Shown: positions 35,441-44,511, counted from the first letter of the stretch. The stretch is DNA of 64,000 nt from Cyclobacteriaceae bacterium (GCA_030584025.1 CP129487.1:2666001-2730000), one strand, 5' to 3'. Notes: generated by a model from the letters alone, not told the origin. Made by a program: numbers and translations.

Positions 35441-36706
35441 CTAAGATGCCCGAATAGCAATCACCGGATCCAACCTTGCCGCCATGGCAGCCGGTACGAT
35501 TCCGGATACCAAGCCGATTACAGTTGAAACACCGATTCCTAACACAATATTCTTGAATGAAAGGGTAACGACTAAACTACCCATCGGAATAAGGGTGATG
35601 AGGTACACCAAAAACAACCCGGCAAACCCTCCGATCAAACAGAGGAAAATCGCTTCAAACAAAAACTGAAAGAGTATAAAATAATTTTTTGCACCTACGG
35701 ATTTCTGTAGCCCGATAATACTCGTGCGTTCTTTTACTGACACAAACATGATGTTGGCAATTCCAAAACCTCCCACCAACATGGAGAATCCTCCAATGAT
35801 CCAACCGGCAACACCCACCACATCAAACAAACCGCTGATTACATTCATGATGGCTTCCGGTCTGTTCAACGCAAAGTTATCTTTCTCAACAGGCCGCACT
35901 CCTCTACGCGTACGTAAGAACCCGCGCACTTCATTCTCAAGCTCGACTAATCCAATGTCCTGCTCCGTTCCCTTCACTCCAATGGTTGATCCAATCTCAT
36001 TCCAGCGTCCTGTACCGGTTTGGTAAAGCTTCCGGAAAGAATTGTATGGTATGATTACCGTAAAGTCGTTGGTAGTATTTCCCATAAAGCTTTGCCCCTC
36101 CTGCTTCACAACACCAACTACACTATACATCAGGTTCCTGACTTTTATGGTTTTGCCAAGCGCATCTTCATCATTGGGAAACAAAGCTTTTGCCACCTCA
36201 TATCCGATAACCGCTACATTACGCCCGCCCATTACTTCATCGGTAGTAAAGTATCTGCCTTTTTCAATCGGCACTTCAAACAATTGTTCATACCCTTCAC
36301 TGCCACCCAACAACCGCACTTGTCCGATACTGTTGCTGTTTCTTTTAATCAATGCATTTCCTCTTCCCGCCAGGATGGCGATGTGGCTTGCATTTTTGAG
36401 ATTTTGTTTCAGAAATTTAAACTCGGCATAAGAGGCATTCGGCCTGCGGAAGTATTCCCACCACTTGTAGTCTCCACCTTCTTCCGGAAGCCACGGCATC
36501 TTTTCAATGTAGATCACCCCGGTTCCGATAAAGTTCAAACTGTCTTTGATGTTCTTTTCCAGGGAGTCAACCAACGTAAGCACGGCAATAATGGCAAAGA
36601 TACCCACTGTAACGCCCAACAGGGACAAAATGGTACGCAACAGGTTCGACCGGAGGGCCTTCCAGGCGAACCGAAAACTTTCCATGATCTGACGCAGTAC
36701 CTTCAT
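35441..36706 (-). CDS. MacB-type ABC transporter permease (single-unit)
   Basis: 421 residues: N-terminal membrane helix (about 22-48), MacB-like periplasmic domain (about 50-280), and a C-terminal FtsX domain with three helices (about 295-415; VSVKERTSIIGLQKSVGAK, then LDPVIAIRAS at the end). This is the normal half-size MacB/LolC design, unlike the double-size permeases at 13309-23009. No ATPase gene is adjacent. The TolC-linked MacB system is the best-known relative, but the substrate here is unknown. Confidence 0.88.
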   Translation of the reverse strand: MKVLRQIMESFRFAWKALRSNLLRTILSLLGVTVGIFAIIAVLTLVDSLEKNIKDSLNFIGTGVIYIEKMPWLPEEGGDYKWWEYFRRPNASYAEFKFLKQNLKNASHIAILAGRGNALIKRNSNSIGQVRLLGGSEGYEQLFEVPIEKGRYFTTDEVMGGRNVAVIGYEVAKALFPNDEDALGKTIKVRNLMYSVVGVVKQEGQSFMGNTTNDFTVIIPYNSFRKLYQTGTGRWNEIGSTIGVKGTEQDIGLVELENEVRGFLRTRRGVRPVEKDNFALNRPEAIMNVISGLFDVVGVAGWIIGGFSMLVGGFGIANIMFVSVKERTSIIGLQKSVGAKNYFILFQFLFEAIFLCLIGGFAGLFLVYLITLIPMGSLVVTLSFKNIVLGIGVSTVIGLVSGIVPAAMAARLDPVIAIRAS

Positions 36707-36827
36707 GCTTTGGCCTTGGGGTTTATGGCTAAAATTACTCGGGTTAGTCGGCTTTTGGCCATTTGAATTACGCCCATTAGACTAAAAACAGGGCAATTTG
36801 TTACGGTATTTAAAAACAGGCTCATTC

Positions 36828-36858
36828 TTCGTAAATCTCAAGTATTGCCTTATTTTTG
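36828..36858 (+). promoter_or_regulatory. Bacteroidota-type promoter for queA
   Basis: TATTTTTG (36851-36858) matches TAnnTTTG exactly. TTCG (36828-36831) sits 19 bases upstream, one mismatch from TTTG. The ATG is at 36908, giving a leader of about 45 bases. Confidence 0.55.
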
Positions 36859-36907
36859 CAACCTTAAAAAAATTAACTGTTCATTGGGCATACTTTGCGT
36901 TTAAAAT

Positions 36908-37954
36908 ATGAAGCTTTCCGAATTCAAATTTGATCTCCCCAACAACCTAATCGCCTTACGACCAGCCGAAAACCGGGATGAAGCCCGTTTAATGGTGGTT
37001 CACAAAGATTCCGGAAAAATTGAACACAAGGTTTTTAAAGATGTGGTCAATTATTTCGATGCAGGCGATGTGATGGTAGCCAACGATACCATGGTGTTTC
37101 CTGCCCGTTTGTACGGCCGCAAGGAAAAAACGGGAGCCAAAATTGAAGTTTTTCTGCTTCGTGAACTGAATGCCGAAATGCACCTGTGGGATGTGCTGGT
37201 TGACCCGGCTCGTAAAATCCGTGTGGGCAATAAGCTGTACTTTGGTAACGGTGATTTGGTCGCTGAAGTAATCGACAATACTACCTCACGCGGAAGAACC
37301 ATTCGCTTTCTGTTTGATGGCGATGCCGAAGCCTTTGATAAAGTAATTGAAACCCTGGGCGAGACGCCCCTTCCCAAATACATTAAACGCAAAGTGGAAG
37401 CCGAAGACAAGGATCGCTTCCAAACTATTTTTGCGAAGAATAAAGGTGCTGTTTCTGCACCAACTGCAGGTATGCACTTCACCAAGCAATTGGTAAAGCG
37501 TCTTCAACTGAAAGGTGTGGATATGAGCTTCATCACCCTGCACATCGGGTTGGGTACCTTCCGCCAGGTAGATGTGGAAGACCTTACCAAGCACAAGATG
37601 GATTCCGAGAATTTTATTGTTGGCCCTGAAGTAGTTGATAAAGTGAACAAGGCGCTCGACAATAAAAACCGGGTGTGTGCCATCGGTACCACCTCCATGC
37701 GTGCACTGGAGTCGGCTGTTTCGGCAACCAACCGGTTAAAGGTAAAAGAAGGTTGGACAGACAAGTTCATCTTCCCACCTTACGATTTCAAAATCTGTAA
37801 TGCCATGATCACCAACTTCCACATGCCGGAATCAACCTTGTTGATGATGGCCGCAGCATTTGGTGGCTTTGAACTGGTCATGGAAGCCTACAAAGTGGCG
37901 AAGAAGGAAAAATACAAGTTCCTGACGTACGGTGATGCGATGTTGATTATCTGA
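36908..37954 (+). CDS. queA: S-adenosylmethionine:tRNA ribosyltransferase-isomerase
   Basis: 348 residues, family length. N-terminal MKLSEFKFDLPNNLIALRPAENRDEARL, with characteristic DVMVANDTMVFPARLYG near 57, PTAGMHFTKQL near 187, FITLHIGLGTFRQV near 207 and TNFHMPESTLLMMAAAF near 300. QueA moves the ribosyl group of SAM onto 7-aminomethyl-7-deazaguanine in tRNA, the penultimate step to queuosine at wobble position 34. No other queuosine gene is in the window. Confidence 0.96.
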   Translation: MKLSEFKFDLPNNLIALRPAENRDEARLMVVHKDSGKIEHKVFKDVVNYFDAGDVMVANDTMVFPARLYGRKEKTGAKIEVFLLRELNAEMHLWDVLVDPARKIRVGNKLYFGNGDLVAEVIDNTTSRGRTIRFLFDGDAEAFDKVIETLGETPLPKYIKRKVEAEDKDRFQTIFAKNKGAVSAPTAGMHFTKQLVKRLQLKGVDMSFITLHIGLGTFRQVDVEDLTKHKMDSENFIVGPEVVDKVNKALDNKNRVCAIGTTSMRALESAVSATNRLKVKEGWTDKFIFPPYDFKICNAMITNFHMPESTLLMMAAAFGGFELVMEAYKVAKKEKYKFLTYGDAMLII

Positions 37955-37969
37955 TGACATGGGTGCATG

Positions 37970-38221
37970 TTATTGCACCTCACGAATCAGATACAGAAAC
38001 AACGAGATCGCTACGGGATAAATCATAAAATAGGTGAAGGAGGCATTCATGATGCCAAAAAACATGCTGAACGGGGCCAGCAATAGCAGGATGCCCGCAA
38101 TCAGTATGAGTGATTTCTTCCCCGAGGGAATCGGCTCCTTTGCCACCTGGAACATGCGGTACACCAGGTAAGTCACCACCACCACATTAAACACAATCAG
38201 CAACAAGCGTAGTATCACCAT
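37970..38221 (-). CDS. Small membrane protein, unknown function
   Basis: 83 residues with three predicted membrane helices (about 4-22, 37-58 and 62-79). A short cytoplasmic-type loop (VAKEPIPSGKKS) joins the first two. I see no named family. It is divergent from ispD with only 29 bases between the start codons, so the two share a promoter region. Confidence 0.72.
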   Translation of the reverse strand: MVILRLLLIVFNVVVVTYLVYRMFQVAKEPIPSGKKSLILIAGILLLLAPFSMFFGIMNASFTYFMIYPVAISLFLYLIREVQ

Positions 38222-38250
38222 AAGTATTTTGGTATTTTCACGGTGAATAT

Positions 38251-38931
38251 ATGAACAATAATAAAGAATACGCGCTTATTGTTGCCGGGGGAAAAGGCAC
38301 GCGAATCAAAAGCAAAGTGCCTAAACAGTTTCTCGACCTGGATGGTGTGCCCATACTCATGCGCACCATCAATACCTTCTACGCCTACTCACCTGCTATT
38401 ACGGTGATTGTTGTTTTACCTGAAGATGATTTTCCCATCTGGGAAGAGCTATGCCTGCTTCACAAATACCACAAACCTTTACTGCTTACCAAAGGTGGTG
38501 ACACCCGTTTTCAATCCGTTAAAAATGGGCTGGATAAAATTGAAGGCGAGGGTTTGGTCGCTATCCATGATGGTGTGCGCCCGCTGGTGAGTGAAGATAT
38601 TATTGGTGCATCGTTTCGCCTGGCAGCTGTGCATGGTTCAGCGGTAGCAGCTGTGCGCCTCAAAGAATCCATTCGCATGACCGATCAGGACAACACCAAA
38701 GCAATGGATCGTTCACGCTTCCGCTTAGTACAAACACCACAAACGTTTCAGGTTTCATTAATCAAGCAGGCGTATCAAACAAAAGAAGATGCAAGCCTTA
38801 CCGATGATGCCAGTGTGGCTGAACGCGCGGGGCATTTGATTTCTTTATTTGAAGGAAGTTATGAAAACATCAAGATCACCACACCCGAAGATTTGATAGT
38901 AGCTGAAGCACTTATCCGAGCCAAAAAATAA
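38251..38931 (+). CDS. ispD: 2-C-methyl-D-erythritol 4-phosphate cytidylyltransferase
   Basis: 226 residues. The CTP-binding loop is in VAGGKGTRIKSKVPKQFLDL (about residue 11), with AIHDGVRPLVSEDII near 107 and QTPQTFQVSLIKQAY near 155; TDDASVAERAG supplies another conserved block near 190. It catalyses the CTP-dependent third step of the MEP isoprenoid pathway. With the polyprenyl diphosphate synthase at 4682 it supports isoprenoid synthesis via MEP in this organism. Confidence 0.94.
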   Translation: MNNNKEYALIVAGGKGTRIKSKVPKQFLDLDGVPILMRTINTFYAYSPAITVIVVLPEDDFPIWEELCLLHKYHKPLLLTKGGDTRFQSVKNGLDKIEGEGLVAIHDGVRPLVSEDIIGASFRLAAVHGSAVAAVRLKESIRMTDQDNTKAMDRSRFRLVQTPQTFQVSLIKQAYQTKEDASLTDDASVAERAGHLISLFEGSYENIKITTPEDLIVAEALIRAKK

Positions 38932-38950
38932 AGCCGGCATACACCGGCTT
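38922..38950 (-). terminator. Rho-independent terminator for the DUF2795 gene, overlapping the ispD stop
   Basis: AAGCCGG (38931-38937) and CCGGCTT (38944-38950) form a perfect stem around a six-base loop. Only the minus-strand reading is followed by a T-tract (TATTTTTT), so it terminates transcription from 39212 and lies partly inside the 3' end of ispD. Confidence 0.7.
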
Positions 38951-38990
38951 CACTCTCCTGTTAAACTATAGAAAATAATTTCTAACCTAA

Positions 38991-39212
38991 TCAGTACTCA
39001 TCTTCATTGAAGAAGAAGTCTTCCTTGGTCGGGTAATCCGGCCATATCTCTTCAATGCTTTCATACGGCTGACCGTCATCCTCCAATTCCTGAAGATTTT
39101 CCACCACTTCCAACGGTGCGCCCGAACGGATGGAGTAGTCAATCAATTCATCCTTCGTAGCCGGCCAGGGTGCATCTTCCAGGTATGAGGCAAGTTCAAG
39201 TGTCCAATACAT
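38991..39212 (-). CDS. DUF2795-type small acidic protein
   Basis: 73 residues from the ATG at 39212 (MYWTLELASYLEDAPWPATK). I prefer this start to the one ten codons upstream because a strong AAGGAGGA sequence sits nine bases before it. The motif ASYLEDAPWPATKDELIDYS is typical of DUF2795, in which the last part (EEIWPDYPTKEDFFFNEDE) is very acidic. Function unknown. A terminator follows at 38922-38950. Confidence 0.82.
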   Translation of the reverse strand: MYWTLELASYLEDAPWPATKDELIDYSIRSGAPLEVVENLQELEDDGQPYESIEEIWPDYPTKEDFFFNEDEY

Positions 39213-39220
39213 AACAGAGG

Positions 39221-39228
39221 TCCTCCTT
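39221..39228 (-). promoter_or_regulatory. Strong Shine-Dalgarno site for the DUF2795 gene
   Basis: AAGGAGGA on the minus strand ends eight bases before the ATG at 39212. No other gene in the window shows such a site, in keeping with the rarity of Shine-Dalgarno initiation in Bacteroidota. It fixes the start of this gene. Confidence 0.7.
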
Positions 39229-39439
39229 TTAAATTTTCGCAAAAATAGAATTAATTACTCCATAGTCAATAGCCCGTTTTGGCCAAAAAACCACTTGCCA
39301 CTCCATGGTAAATTTGGCCGGAAAGTAACCGCTGAACCATTCCGCTACAATCATGGACTATCGGGTAAAAAAAGCCATATTTGCGCCTTGTCTGAGGCAG
39401 GCACTAATTGCCTGAACGGCAAAATCCAACAAATGATTT

Positions 39440-41122
39440 ATGGCTGACGAAAAAATAATTTTCTCGATGACGGGCGTGAGTAAAATCTATCCGCCCAATA
39501 AACAAGTACTGAAAAACATCTACCTCTCCTTCTTTTATGGAGCCAAAATTGGTGTGCTGGGATTAAACGGTTCTGGAAAATCTTCCCTTCTGCGCATCAT
39601 TGCCGGTATTGATAAGGAGTTTCAAGGCGAAGTCGTTTCTGACCTGGGGTACTCCGTTGGCCTGCTGGAGCAGGAACCTCAATTGGATAAAACCAAAACG
39701 GTAAAGGAGGTTGTGGAAGAAGGCGTGCATGAAACGGTTGCCTTATTAAAGGAGTTTGAAGCGATCAATGAAAAGTTTGCCGATCCGGCCATTATGGAAG
39801 ATCCGGATGCCATGGATAAACTCATTACCCGTCAGGGTGAAGTACAGGAGAAACTGGATGCCGTTGGCGCCTGGGAACTGGATCACAAACTGGAACGCGC
39901 CATGGATGCGCTGCGTTGCCCCCCGCCTGAAGCAAAAATCGAACACCTGTCGGGTGGAGAAAAAAGACGCGTAGCACTTTGCCGCCTGTTGTTGAAAGAA
40001 CCCGATGTATTGTTATTGGATGAACCCACCAACCACCTGGATGCCGAATCGGTGTTGTGGCTGGAAGAACATTTGCGTCAATATAAAGGCACCATCATTG
40101 CCGTAACACACGATCGCTACTTTTTAGATAACGTGGCCGGATGGATTTTGGAACTGGATCGCGGAGAAGGTATTCCGTGGAAAGGAAATTATTCTTCCTG
40201 GTTGGATCAGAAGCAAAAGCGTTTGGCACAGGAAGAAAAATCTGAATCCAAGCGTCAGAAAACATTGGAGCGTGAATTGGAATGGGTGCGCATGAATCCG
40301 AAAGGAAGACAAGCGAAAGCCAAAGCGCGTTTAAGTGCCTACGAAAAACTGCTCACACAAGAAACAAAAGAACGTGAAGAAAAGCTGGAGCTTTACATTC
40401 CGCCCGGACCACGTTTAGGAAATAAGGTTATTGAAGCCAATGGCGTGGCCAAAGCGTATGGCGATAAGTTGTTGTATGAAAATTTAACGTTCTCATTACC
40501 GCCTGCTGGTATTGTTGGTATTATCGGACCAAACGGTGCCGGTAAAACCACGCTGTTCAAAATGATTGTCGGCAAAGAAAAACCCGATGCCGGAACATTT
40601 GAAGTAGGCGAAACCGTACAGATTGCCTATGTGGATCAGGAGCACGATGACCTGAAACCGGAAGATACGGTATGGCAGGCAATCACCGGTGGCAACGACC
40701 TGATTATGTTGGGTGGTAAAGAAATGAACTCGCGCGCGTATGTGGGTAAGTTCAATTTCAACGGAACCGATCAGCAGAAAAAAATCAAAGAACTCTCCGG
40801 TGGTATGCGTAACCGCGTGCACCTGGCCATTGCCTTGAAACAAGGTGGCAACTTGTTGTTGCTTGATGAACCGACCAACGATCTGGATGTGAACACGCTT
40901 CGCGCACTGGAAGAAGCGTTGGAAAATTTTGCGGGTTGTGCTGTAATCATTTCCCACGACCGCTGGTTCCTCGATCGGGTGTGTACACACATTCTGGCGT
41001 TTGAAGGTGATTCACAAGTGTACTGGTTTGAAGGAAGCTTCAGCGAATACGAAGAGAACAAGAAGAAGCGTTTGGGTGATGATCAGCCGCATCGGATACG
41101 GTATAAGAAACTGGTAAAATAG
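39440..41122 (+). CDS. ettA: Energy-dependent translational throttle protein EttA (ABC-F)
   Basis: 560 residues with two ABC ATPase domains and no membrane segment. Walker A motifs are GLNGSGKSS (about residue 41) and GPNGAGKTT (about 358); signatures are LSGGEKRRVALCRLL and LSGGMRNRVHLAIAL; Walker B/catalytic Glu is in LLLDEPTNHLD and LLLDEPTNDLD. The charged linker (about 245-320) and overall length match EttA rather than Uup. EttA binds the ribosomal E site and gates the first peptide bond according to the ATP/ADP ratio. Confidence 0.94.
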   Translation: MADEKIIFSMTGVSKIYPPNKQVLKNIYLSFFYGAKIGVLGLNGSGKSSLLRIIAGIDKEFQGEVVSDLGYSVGLLEQEPQLDKTKTVKEVVEEGVHETVALLKEFEAINEKFADPAIMEDPDAMDKLITRQGEVQEKLDAVGAWELDHKLERAMDALRCPPPEAKIEHLSGGEKRRVALCRLLLKEPDVLLLDEPTNHLDAESVLWLEEHLRQYKGTIIAVTHDRYFLDNVAGWILELDRGEGIPWKGNYSSWLDQKQKRLAQEEKSESKRQKTLERELEWVRMNPKGRQAKAKARLSAYEKLLTQETKEREEKLELYIPPGPRLGNKVIEANGVAKAYGDKLLYENLTFSLPPAGIVGIIGPNGAGKTTLFKMIVGKEKPDAGTFEVGETVQIAYVDQEHDDLKPEDTVWQAITGGNDLIMLGGKEMNSRAYVGKFNFNGTDQQKKIKELSGGMRNRVHLAIALKQGGNLLLLDEPTNDLDVNTLRALEEALENFAGCAVIISHDRWFLDRVCTHILAFEGDSQVYWFEGSFSEYEENKKKRLGDDQPHRIRYKKLVK

Positions 41123-41127
41123 ACTTG

Positions 41128-41216
41128 AGTAGTTAGACGTAAGACATAAGATGTAAGACATAAGATATCAGAATTGAATCATTCCTATATCTTGTGTCCT
41201 TGGTCGTAAGTCTTAA
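41128..41216. repeat. Imperfect inverted repeat built of GTAAGACATAAGA units
   Basis: The left part repeats (A)GACATAAGAT(G/A)T twice; the right part (TATCTTGTGTCCTTGGTCGTAAGTCTT) is an imperfect reverse complement. It lies directly after ettA and before the DUF486 gene and has no coding content. Confidence 0.6.
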
Positions 41217-41234
41217 GGCCATTTTTTCCAAATC

Positions 41235-41603
41235 ATGAAAGCTTTCTATACAATCATTCTTCTCGTCATGTCGAATGCATTCATGACATTTGCGTGGTAT
41301 GGGCATTTGAAATTCAAAGACATGAAGTGGAGCGCAAGTCTTCCACTTATTTCCATCATTCTCATCAGCTGGGGCGTTGCGTTATTTGAATACATGCTTC
41401 AGGTACCCGCCAACCGTATTGGCTTTAAAGGATATGGCGGTCCGTTCTCACTCGTTCAGTTAAAAGTAATTCAGGAAGTAATTACGCTGGTGGTATTCGT
41501 GGCTTTCTCGCTCGTGTTTTTCAAAAACGAAACGTTTCGCACCAACCACCTCATCGCGTTTGTGTTTTTGGTATTGGCGGTGTATTTCGTTTTTAAGAAA
41601 TAA
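41235..41603 (+). CDS. DUF486 (DMT-like) membrane protein
   Basis: 122 residues with four predicted membrane helices (about 4-22, 33-52, 72-93 and 100-119). The segments FMTFAWYGHLKF and WGVALFEYMLQVPANRIG are hallmarks of DUF486, a family of small drug/metabolite-transporter-like proteins without assigned function. A strong bidirectional terminator follows. Confidence 0.88.
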   Translation: MKAFYTIILLVMSNAFMTFAWYGHLKFKDMKWSASLPLISIILISWGVALFEYMLQVPANRIGFKGYGGPFSLVQLKVIQEVITLVVFVAFSLVFFKNETFRTNHLIAFVFLVLAVYFVFKK

Positions 41604-41625
41604 CTACAACCCTATAAATGATTCC

Positions 41626-41671
41626 AAAAAAAGAGATCGCAGACAATCATCTGCGATCTCATACAATTTTT
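41626..41671. terminator. Bidirectional Rho-independent terminator
   Basis: GAGATCGCAGA (41633-41643) pairs perfectly with TCTGCGATCTC (41650-41660) around CAATCA. A seven-A run precedes and ATTTTT follows, so it ends both the DUF486 gene (plus) and the CocE-like hydrolase gene (minus). Confidence 0.9.
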
Positions 41672-41681
41672 GATATTGAAC

Positions 41682-43586
41682 TTATTTCTTAAAATCCAAC
41701 TTGGTATTCAACTTGTTATTGCCACCAATCTCAATGGATGATGATCCGTATACCCGAATGGTGGACTTAATAAAATCCTCTTCATTGGCTTTATAGATGT
41801 TATCCACATATTTCTGCGGATTTCGATCAATGTACGGAAACCACGTGCTGTGAATCTGAATCATAATACGATGGCCTTTTTTAAATGTGTGCAGAATATC
41901 CTGAAGTGGAAATTCCACATCGGTAATTTCGTTTGGCTTAAAGGGCTCCGGTTTAGCAAAACTGTTTCTGAACCTTCCCCTGAACACTTCCGACCGAACC
42001 AATTGTTGGTAACCTCCCATTACAATATTCTTGGCATTGTGCTCGTAATTCGGATGATCCTGCGGATATACATCAATCAGTTTTACCACAAAATCAGCAT
42101 CCGTGCCGGTCATGGAGACTTTCAGTTTCGCTAAAATTTCTCCCGACAACACGATGTCCTCTGTTAAAGGATCTGTTTCAAAGGTCAGTACATCCGATCT
42201 GCGGGAAGCATGGCGCTGATCATCACTCATGAAGCTTCGGGGCGTAAAGGTAAGCCCTTCGGTTTGTGAGGTGTATGGTACCGGTTTGGCCGGGTCGCTC
42301 ACATATTCAAAAACAGCTTCCTGCGGCACGGGTTGATTCACATACAACTTTCCGTTTTCAGCAAAACGCAGGCTCAACGGAGCAGCATCGCGGGGAGGCC
42401 ATGTATCAAATTTTCTCCATTGCTTGCTACCGGTATCAAACATATAGGCTTCAGGCAAATTGGGCTGCCCCTCACCTTTTAAATGGTAAGCAAAAAACGT
42501 ACGTTCAATTTCACGTTGATAAAACGTAGAAATGCTGTCGCCAAAATAAATATGGTTGTGTGTTGACTTACCTTTTTCATTGGCCCAGTCGCCATGACCC
42601 CATGGGCCCATCACAATGGTATTGTAGGCCTGCGGGCTAGATGCCTCCACTGACTTATAAATATTCAATGGTCCGTACAGATCTTCCGCATCAAACCATC
42701 CACCTACCGTCATCACCGCATGCTTAACATCCTTTAAATGTGGAAGAATGCTACGTTTCTGCCAGAACTCATCGTAGTTAGGGTGATCAACAATCTGCTG
42801 CCAAAAGAAATTATCGTGATGATATTGTTCTGTAATGTTTTTTAATGGACCAAGCTTCAAGTGGAAATCGTACCCATCCTTTACTTGTTTACCATAAAAC
42901 CGCATGATCTCATCCATAAACCAATCATCCTTGGTTTGTCCTTCTTTTTGATAACCGAATACGGCAAAAGCTGCGGTGTAGCTTTGCAAATACGCACCCA
43001 TGTGGTGGAAATCGTCAAAGAAGAAATCTGAAATGGGTGCTTGGGGTGAAGAGGCTTTCAATGCAGGGTGCGCATCAGGTAAGGCTGCAGCTGTGTAAAA
43101 GCCCGGGTATGAAATACCGAACATGCCCACACGACCATTATTGTTTTTGATATTCTTAATCATCCAGTCGATAGAGTCCCAGGTGTCGGAACTTTCATCA
43201 ATCGCTGTTTTATTCTTCCGATCGTTTCCGGGAATGTTGGGCCGCATGTTATCAAAGGTTCCTTCGCTCATGTACCGACCCCGCACATCCTGAAACGCCA
43301 GAATGTACTTATCCTTTACCAGGTAATTCGATGGATGACCATACGTTTTGAAATCGCCATAGGTTGAGGCGTTATAGCAGGTACGGTTTAACAAAATCGG
43401 ATACTTTTTGGATTGGTCCTTCGGTACATACACAATCGTAAAAAGTTTTACACCATCCCGCATCGGAATCTGATATTCAAATTTTTCATAATGCGTACGC
43501 ATGTAAACAGAATCTTCCTTGAAATTCTGCGCATACGTGAGGGTGACACATGTAACTAAAAGAAGTGTAATCAGTTTTGTTTTCAT
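41682..43586 (-). CDS. CocE/NonD-family (X-Pro dipeptidyl-peptidase-like) secreted hydrolase
   Basis: 634 residues from the ATG at 43586 (MKTKLITLLLVTCVTLTYAQ, a signal peptide); the open frame to 43643 adds a non-signal-like leader. The alpha/beta-hydrolase core has the nucleophile in GMFGISYPGFYTAAALPD (GxSYxG), and acid/histidine are expected around GGWFDAEDLYGP and GPWGHGDWANEKG. The C-terminal 200 residues (LSLRFAENGKLY ... ) form the jelly-roll PepX_C domain. Relatives hydrolyse X-Pro peptides, cocaine-like esters or beta-lactam acyl groups; the precise substrate is not predictable. Confidence 0.9.
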   Translation of the reverse strand: MKTKLITLLLVTCVTLTYAQNFKEDSVYMRTHYEKFEYQIPMRDGVKLFTIVYVPKDQSKKYPILLNRTCYNASTYGDFKTYGHPSNYLVKDKYILAFQDVRGRYMSEGTFDNMRPNIPGNDRKNKTAIDESSDTWDSIDWMIKNIKNNNGRVGMFGISYPGFYTAAALPDAHPALKASSPQAPISDFFFDDFHHMGAYLQSYTAAFAVFGYQKEGQTKDDWFMDEIMRFYGKQVKDGYDFHLKLGPLKNITEQYHHDNFFWQQIVDHPNYDEFWQKRSILPHLKDVKHAVMTVGGWFDAEDLYGPLNIYKSVEASSPQAYNTIVMGPWGHGDWANEKGKSTHNHIYFGDSISTFYQREIERTFFAYHLKGEGQPNLPEAYMFDTGSKQWRKFDTWPPRDAAPLSLRFAENGKLYVNQPVPQEAVFEYVSDPAKPVPYTSQTEGLTFTPRSFMSDDQRHASRRSDVLTFETDPLTEDIVLSGEILAKLKVSMTGTDADFVVKLIDVYPQDHPNYEHNAKNIVMGGYQQLVRSEVFRGRFRNSFAKPEPFKPNEITDVEFPLQDILHTFKKGHRIMIQIHSTWFPYIDRNPQKYVDNIYKANEEDFIKSTIRVYGSSSIEIGGNNKLNTKLDFKK

Positions 43587-43764
43587 AAGAAAAGGTAAAA
43601 TAATGTGGAATGTAGTGGTTTGAGGGTTCATTTTCAATGTCAATTAATAGATTGATGCTTCCGTTAATCTGAATGGACAACCGTTAATCCGGATTTTCTA
43701 AAATTCAGGTTCATTTTACCCAAACCTGTACGTTATACAGGTGCAACCAAAAAACTTTCTTATG

Positions 43765-44511
43765 ATGAAGAACCTGAAATTTTTTGTATTAACCGTTGGT
43801 ATGGCAGCGCTTGTCATGAGTTGCGATACCAAAGAAAAGCAACAGCTGCTTTCCAAAGTTGACTCCCTTCAAGTGGAATTGCAAACCAGTCAGCAGATGG
43901 CCACCACCCTACAGGAGGTAGGCACCCTGCTGGATTCCATTGACGCTACCCGGCAGGTATTGCGCACCAATGTAGTAGAGGGCACATCCTATGCCGACTA
44001 CGAAAACCGGTTGAGCGAACTCAATGCCTACATTCGCGAAAGTCAGGAAAAGCTGGCTGAGCTTGAAAAGTCGATGAAGAAAAGTGCTGTGAATTATTCA
44101 GCTACCATCAGGCGACTGAAAAAAGACCTGGCCCTTCGCAATGAACAACTGGCTGCGCTGGAAGCAGAGGTAACCAAATTCAAAAATGAAAATCAGTTGC
44201 TTACCTCCTCTTTAAATGAAAAAACGTTGGCCATGGCTGAACAGCAGCAACTCATTCAATTAAAGGAAGAGAACATTGCCGAACTGGAAGCCAAAGTTGC
44301 TGAAGTCAACATCGCTTCGAAGACCAGCAAAGCCGAATTGTACTACGCACAAGCGGCTGCCTTAGAAACGGCCGCTGACAGAACCAAGTTTGCGCCAAAG
44401 AAAAAGAAAGAAACACAACGCGAAGCCTTGGAACTTTATAAGATGTCCCTTTCGTTAGGACATGTACAGGCCCAGGAAAAAATAGCACAACTGGAAAAAG
44501 AGCTTGGGTAG
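43765..44511 (+). CDS. Coiled-coil lipoprotein with TPR-like C-terminus, copy 2
   Basis: 248 residues from the ATG at 43765 (MKNLKFFVLTVG); an ATG immediately before (43762) and a GTG at 43741 are alternatives. The lipobox is LVMSC. The rest mirrors the gene at 8927-9670: VDSLQVELQTSQQMATTLQE near the start, TNVVEGTSYADYENRLSEL, a long coiled coil, and the C-terminal YYAQAAALETAADRTKFAP plus KKKETQREALELYKMSLSLG. Function unknown; two retained copies far apart suggest separate roles or conditions. Confidence 0.82.
   Translation: MKNLKFFVLTVGMAALVMSCDTKEKQQLLSKVDSLQVELQTSQQMATTLQEVGTLLDSIDATRQVLRTNVVEGTSYADYENRLSELNAYIRESQEKLAELEKSMKKSAVNYSATIRRLKKDLALRNEQLAALEAEVTKFKNENQLLTSSLNEKTLAMAEQQQLIQLKEENIAELEAKVAEVNIASKTSKAELYYAQAAALETAADRTKFAPKKKKETQREALELYKMSLSLGHVQAQEKIAQLEKELG

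Noticed and set aside
36020..36766. A 248-codon open frame antisense to the MacB-type permease.
   Set aside because: The permease has its expected helices and FtsX block across the same bases; the antisense frame shows no domain.
39243..39439. The 197-base gap upstream of ettA examined for a tRNA or small RNA.
   Set aside because: No cloverleaf or T-loop pattern is visible; there is only a TAAATTTG element at 39309 without a matching upstream box and the repeat fragment near 39258.
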